A DNA stretch of 52,156 nucleotides from Verrucomicrobiia bacterium (lineage in GTDB: Bacteria > Omnitrophota > Omnitrophia > Omnitrophales > Aquincolibacteriaceae). Position 1 is the first letter of the stretch. Each line of letters starts with the position of its first letter. The notes under the pieces were generated by a model that saw only the letters and a list, made by a program, of their open reading frames with translations, was not told where the DNA came from and did no database searches. The stretch covers positions 1-52,156 of the forward strand of contig DATJFP010000014.1 in assembly GCA_035495615.1 (NCBI GenBank), in the 5' to 3' direction. Position numbers and translations under genes: made by a program. Shown here piece after piece: positions 24,001-30,000 of this stretch.

Positions 24001-27000
24001 GCAAGCTTCGAAGCAATGTCTTCCGGCAAGTCCGCGAGAACGCCTCCCGTCTCGCCGCGCAGGAGCGCCTGGCCATCCGCCACTTCGACCTCACGCGTGC
24101 CGGGTTCGGCACGCAATTCCGTGCGGCCGGCGGGGCGCGATTCCGGATTTATGACGACAGCCCCGGGCTCGACCATCGGAAGGATCCAATCCACGGCCTG
24201 GGATTTATCGAGCAGCGCCTGCACCTCTTCGCGCGTGAGCGTCTCGCCGTTGAGCAGCCGGATATAAAGAGCATCGGACTCGGCTTTGGCGTCCGGGGGA
24301 TAAAATCCGCGCTTGAGATAAAAAATCGCGTTTTGAACCGGGTCCCCGACTTTGGTGTTGCGGATCTGGGAGGCGGCGGGCAGCACGAATTGCCTCGGCT
24401 GAAATTCCCGGAACAGAACGGCAAGTGAATTGATGAACAGGTTGACCGACAGGCCTTTTGCGCGGAATTGCGGCAGGACATCGAAGGCAAGGGTCACCTC
24501 GTCGCCGCGGCGGCCGTAGATCATATAACCCACCGCGTCGTCCAGCGGCGGCGTGGCCGAACTCTGCTTGGCCCTGTGAATGAGAAAGCCCAGCGCTCCG
24601 GTCGAAACTTCCGGCACCATCGTGACCAGGTCCAGGCCCTCCCGGGGCAAGTCGAGATAGGCCGATCGTCCCTGCGCCGCGTAACGGCTCAGGTTTTCCA
24701 GGTGCTTGAAATCAAAGTTGCCCGCCATTCCCGGCGCACTATGGATGGACTTCCGGAGCGCGCTGATTTCTTCGTCCACCGGTCCCACCCGCGGCGCGGG
24801 ATACAATTCCGCGTCCTTGCGCGAGCGCAGAATCACGCGCCGGATGCGGTCGCGGTAATAGTCGGCATTCAGCTCCCGCAGTTCGGATTTTCCGCGACGC
24901 AAGGCCAGCACCGGAGGATTGATTTCTTCCTCCTGCCCGCGCAGCTCCGGATGGGCCAGGAGATCAAGGGCTTTGTTGAGGTACCGGTTGACGTCATCGT
25001 AATAAGGTTCTCCCGGCCGGATGACTGTCGGTAAATGTTTCTGGGCTTTCTCCAGCAAGGCCCGGGCTTCGTCAACCGGGACGGCCATCGACGTGGCTGC
25101 CAGAGCCTCGGCGACCATGAAACTCAGGACGTAGAGAGTCAACGGAAAGGCGTGATATCCCAAAGGTTCCATCAGCGCATGAAGCATGCTCCAGTGCTCT
25201 ATGGCGACGGGGAAAATGTAATCGACGGCCTTTTGTTTCAGGTCCGGCTCGGCGGTGAATGTCAGCACCTGGACGAGATACTCCCAATAATTCGGGTTTT
25301 GCTGCCACACGGGATCGTCGAACAGGGCATCGCCGGCGAGATCTTTGGCCTTCCACCAGGAGCCTCTCGGACGCGCCGCCTTTTTCCAGGCCACGTAGAG
25401 ATGCCTGTCCTCCACCGCGCTGAAAGCCGCTCCCTGCGTGAGAATCCCCTGCTTTTCCAGACGGCCTAGCTCGTCGTATTTTTTTTGCGCGACGATGACG
25501 GGCAGGATATGCAGCGAGAAAATGCCGTCGGGACGCAGAAGCGACGCGCCTTTGCGGAACGTGTCATTGTCGAAAATCATGCCCTGGACATAAAACATGT
25601 CCAGCCCGCCCTTGGTTTCACCCAGAAGGTCCGGCGTAAACACGTTGGCATCGGCTCCATAAAGCACGACCTGCGCCTCGCCTTCCGCCAGAGGGACCCG
25701 GAAATCAAATCGCGGGATTTTTTCCCGGCGTCCGTCCGGGAAAGCAACCGTCTCGTAAGTCCGCGCAGCCGTGACGTCCTTTCCGTAAAGCTTCAGGGTG
25801 AGCGTTTCCTGATCTGCATAATACACATCGGTGCCTACGAGTTTGGCGGGGTTAAAGATTTCCAGCATCCTCTGGATGTCGGCCCCGATGCCGGGATAAT
25901 AAATTTCGCGGATGGGCCGGGCGCCTTTTTCGCGCAGCATGCCGCGGAACATCTCGATGTCCCACGGTTCCGCCGCGCGCAATTCCGCGCGGCCGGCGCG
26001 GAGCTCGCTCTTGACGGCCAAGACTTCGTCTTTCAAGCCTTTCCAGTCGAGCCTGTCCAGCACGGCCAGGTTTTTCATCATCTCGTCCATGCCGGCTTCC
26101 GCGCGATCGTCCGGCATGTTCATCGTGAGCGCGTACAAGAAATACTGCAGGATTTTGAGCCGGAAGACATCGGAAAGAAGATCCATCTCTTCCGCCGTGA
26201 GCGGAAACGATCCTTCCGCTTGATAGGCCTTGAGAAACTCGCCGATCTTGGCGAGGTCCAGGCTGGACCCGTCCGCCTGAAAGCGGATCATGAATGCATT
26301 GGCAAGATCGGAGAGCCGCGCGTCTTCGTGCGCGTATTCGAAATCCATGAGCTTCAGGCCGGCAGGTGTGTAAAACGCATTGTCCTGGTGGTAGTCGCCG
26401 TGAACGATGGCTTTGGGAAGTTTCGCGGCGCGCTCCGGCGTGAACGCCTGGCGCAGCCGTTCGATCTGATTTTTGAGGATGGGAAATTCGGAAAGGTAAC
26501 GGGCCTGCGCGTACGTGAGCGGCGGACCGCGCGACTGCAGTTCGCTCTGGAGCTCTTCGAGTTTCCGGAGCTTGGCTTCCAGGTTAACGATGGAAATCAT
26601 CGGTGGCTCTTCTTCTTCCGTGTACGCGCGGCCGGCCGGCGCGAACGTCCGCGAGGCCGCGTGAAATTTGGCAAGTGTTTTCGCCGCGATCGCAAGATCC
26701 TCGCCTTCGACCTGTCCCCAGGAATAGCGCTTCCCTTCCACGAATTCATAGAGCACGTACGTGCCGTCCGGCGTTGCGGTGGCGGCTTTACCCTCGCGGT
26801 TCTTGATGATCCCGGCCGCGGCGACGCCGGCAGCCTTGGTCTGTTCGATCAGCGAATCTTCCCGATCCACGAGATCGGGCGAGTTGCGGTAAAGAGGCTT
26901 CTTGAGGATAAATTTTTTCTCGCCCTGCGTGACCCGGAAAACGTTGGGATGGCCCGGATCAAAAGCTTCGATCGTGGCGCCGGCCAAATTGTATGCGGCC

Positions 27001-30000
27001 AAGGCCTCCTCGGCCGACCGGAGTTCTGCTTTGGACTGTGATTGGCCGGACGGCGCCGCCGGAGTTTCAGGCCCCAGGATTTCATCCAGCACCGGCGTCA
27101 GCCTGCGCAGGGATTCCTGCTCGATCCTCATTCCCAAGAGCAGGTGCTTGGGCTGTTTTCCCCAGCGGCTCTGTACGAAAGCCGGCACCCAGAAGGGCAA
27201 GGTGCCCTTTGCCGCCGCGATCTCGGCCTCGGCCCGCGCATCGTTGTAGCCTTCCACTTCGGCATTGACCCGCTGCATGAAAGCCAGCTCCGATTCTCGT
27301 GAAAAAGCAAATCCGGCATTCAGGCCGAGCCCGACGTGCAATTCTCCCTTGAGCTGGTCGCGGGTGTAGCGGGTCACTTGAAGCTTAAGCGCGGCTTCAA
27401 TCTGGTCCGCAAATGCGGCACGATTGCGGATGAAACGCGAAATCATCGTCTTGGTGATTTCCGGCTCGCCCACGACGGCCTGGTCCAGGATGTCGGTCAC
27501 GTAAAACCGGCTGAGCGGGATCTTCTCGGCGAGAAAGGCCTGCGCGAAATAGCCGAGCGCGTACCGGATTTTCTGCGGGCTCATTTGCTGGTCGAGCATG
27601 TATTTGTACAGCGGCAGACTCAGCGCCTTCTCAGCAACTTCCGGCGTCACATTTTTGTTGCTGCTCGTCACCGCGTACCCGTGGATCTGATTCCGGACGA
27701 GTGCGAACTGCACGGTCATGGCCAGGCCTTCCTTGACGATGACTTCTCCCAGGTCGCTTTTCAATTCCGATTCCCCTTTTTCCTCGCTGATCTTCCGGTA
27801 CTCGCTTTCGAGGCTCAATTTCTCGCCGGCAAGCGTGGAATCAAGCGTCACTGTCCGCCGCACGCGGCGGGCTTTGTCGATCTCTCCAAGGCGCGTCCGG
27901 ATTTCGGCGAGCCGCTGGGCTTTTTTACGGTCTTCGGAATCGTGCAGGAAGGTAAAAATCGCGTGGTCGATTTCGTGGACCAGGAAGCTGGCCAGATTCA
28001 CGTAATTGTGCTGCAGCGCGGTGCGCACCGTGTACGGGTTCATGAACTTGATGACGTCGAAATTCGTTTTGTCATCGACCGTCATGTAGTTGTAGCGGCC
28101 GATGATGTCCCGGCCCTGGATGCTGTCGACGGAAAACATGGGGATTCGTTTTTGCGCCTTCCCCTTGGTGATGACGAGCACGGGAATCTGAATGCCCGGC
28201 GGCAGGTTTCCAAGGCTCGACTTGACGTCGGGATGCCGGTTCTCCATATCGATCGTCGCGGCCGCATCCGCCGGGTTCGCCCATTCGATCTGGATGTGGA
28301 CTTTGTCTTTGCCCCACACAAGCCCCGCGTAATAATGGTCAAGCCAGCCTCCGAACGTCTGCCGGGCTCCCTCGCCGTCGAACAAAAACGCTTTTTGCTG
28401 GAACATCGCGTTTAAAATTTCCTGGGGATGAGCCTGTCCCTTTTTGGCTTTCGCGAAAGCGGCCTCGATCTCGCCGCCCTTGGTTTCCCGCTCGAAGAAA
28501 GCGTCGATCACGCGGTTCGCGTCGGCTAAGGGATCCACGCCCCTGTCTTTCGCGGCCCGGTTGACGATGAAGGCGGCTTCCGCTTCCACCATGCTGTCGC
28601 GGCTCGCCTTGAAGTCTTCCAGAAAAGGCGTCCCCGTCAGGCGCAGCGCTTCGGCATTGCCCAGCAGCAGCGCGGTCGCGATCACGTTCCGCATTTCCGC
28701 GCGCAGCGGCGCGAGCACGGGGTCATCGGAAAATTGCGGCCCGTCGTAAGGCGTCAGGTCGAAGACCGCGCTGATGGTCTCCGCGGAAATATGGCCGGTG
28801 CCGTCCAGCAGCCCTTTTTGTTTCAACACTTCCCGGGTCTGCGATTCCGCCGGAGGATTGTAATAAAGCGACAGCCAGAGGCCGTAGAAAAGCTCGCGGT
28901 ACACGCCGGGATCGGAAACGGCAAGCTGCTGAAGCACCGGCTTGAGCTTCTCGACCTCGGGATATTTCCGCTCGTCCACGAACCGCAGCTCGCTTTGGGC
29001 TTCGCCTCCGGCCTGAGCCACCGAGCCGTCCGCCGTTTTGACGTCCTGGGCCGCGCTGGTTTCCGGCGGCCGGTTTTCCGGAAAAACCTGCTGCGCGATT
29101 TGGCGCAGCTCGGCGGCCTTGGCAAGCGCCTGGCGTCCCGCGGCCTCGGCCTGTTCGATGGCGGTGAAAAGCTGCTGGGCTTTTTCCGCGGGCACGGCCA
29201 CCTGGCCCGCGCCCGGTTCTTCCGCCGGGGCCGGAATGATTTGCGCGGACGCGTTGCCCGAGGCCCGGGAAAGCCCGATCAAAGCGGCCTGCTCGGCCTG
29301 GTCCGTCGTGAGCTCCGGATTCTGCCGGAGCACCGTGCCCACGGCGCGGTCCGCCATTTGAGTCACGAGATTGTTGGACGGGAGAGTTTCGCGGAGCTCC
29401 GCATTGGCGGCCGCGCCGCTCGTGGCCGCTTCGTAATCGTTCATCACGCCTGCAAGCACGGGCGCGGTGCGCAGTCCTGCCTCCTGCACCTGCGGGGAAA
29501 AAGCTCCGGCCTCGACCCGCTGCCTCAAATTCGCCAGCACGCGCTGGGAAAGCTCGGACCTTCCGACGTATTCCAGCGGAAGCCGTCCCACCGCCGACGG
29601 CAGGGACTGCATGGCAAGCCTCGCGGCCTCCGGATCCCGGATCCAGCGCACGACGGGCATGCCGCGGTCCAGGTGCACCGGCGGATTCATGGCCGCGGGT
29701 CCGGCCTTGCCTTCGAGGAGCGGCGCGATCGCGGCCGCGGAAATTTCCTTGCGGCGGACCAGCGCTTCCAGCTTTTGTTTGAATCCCGCGAATTGTTCCT
29801 GGAAATTTTTCCACATCTCGTCTACGGCACCGTCGCGCGCGCCCGCGATCTCCTCTTCGAGGGACCGGACGAGTTCCTCCGGCGTGGCGGCGCTCCGCGT
29901 TTTCTCGTACTTGTCGTGGTAGACCTTGAAAACAAGATCCACGTAGCGCGTGTAGTCGGCGGCCTGGTCCAGGCGGCCTTCCTGCGCGAGCTGCCGCAGG

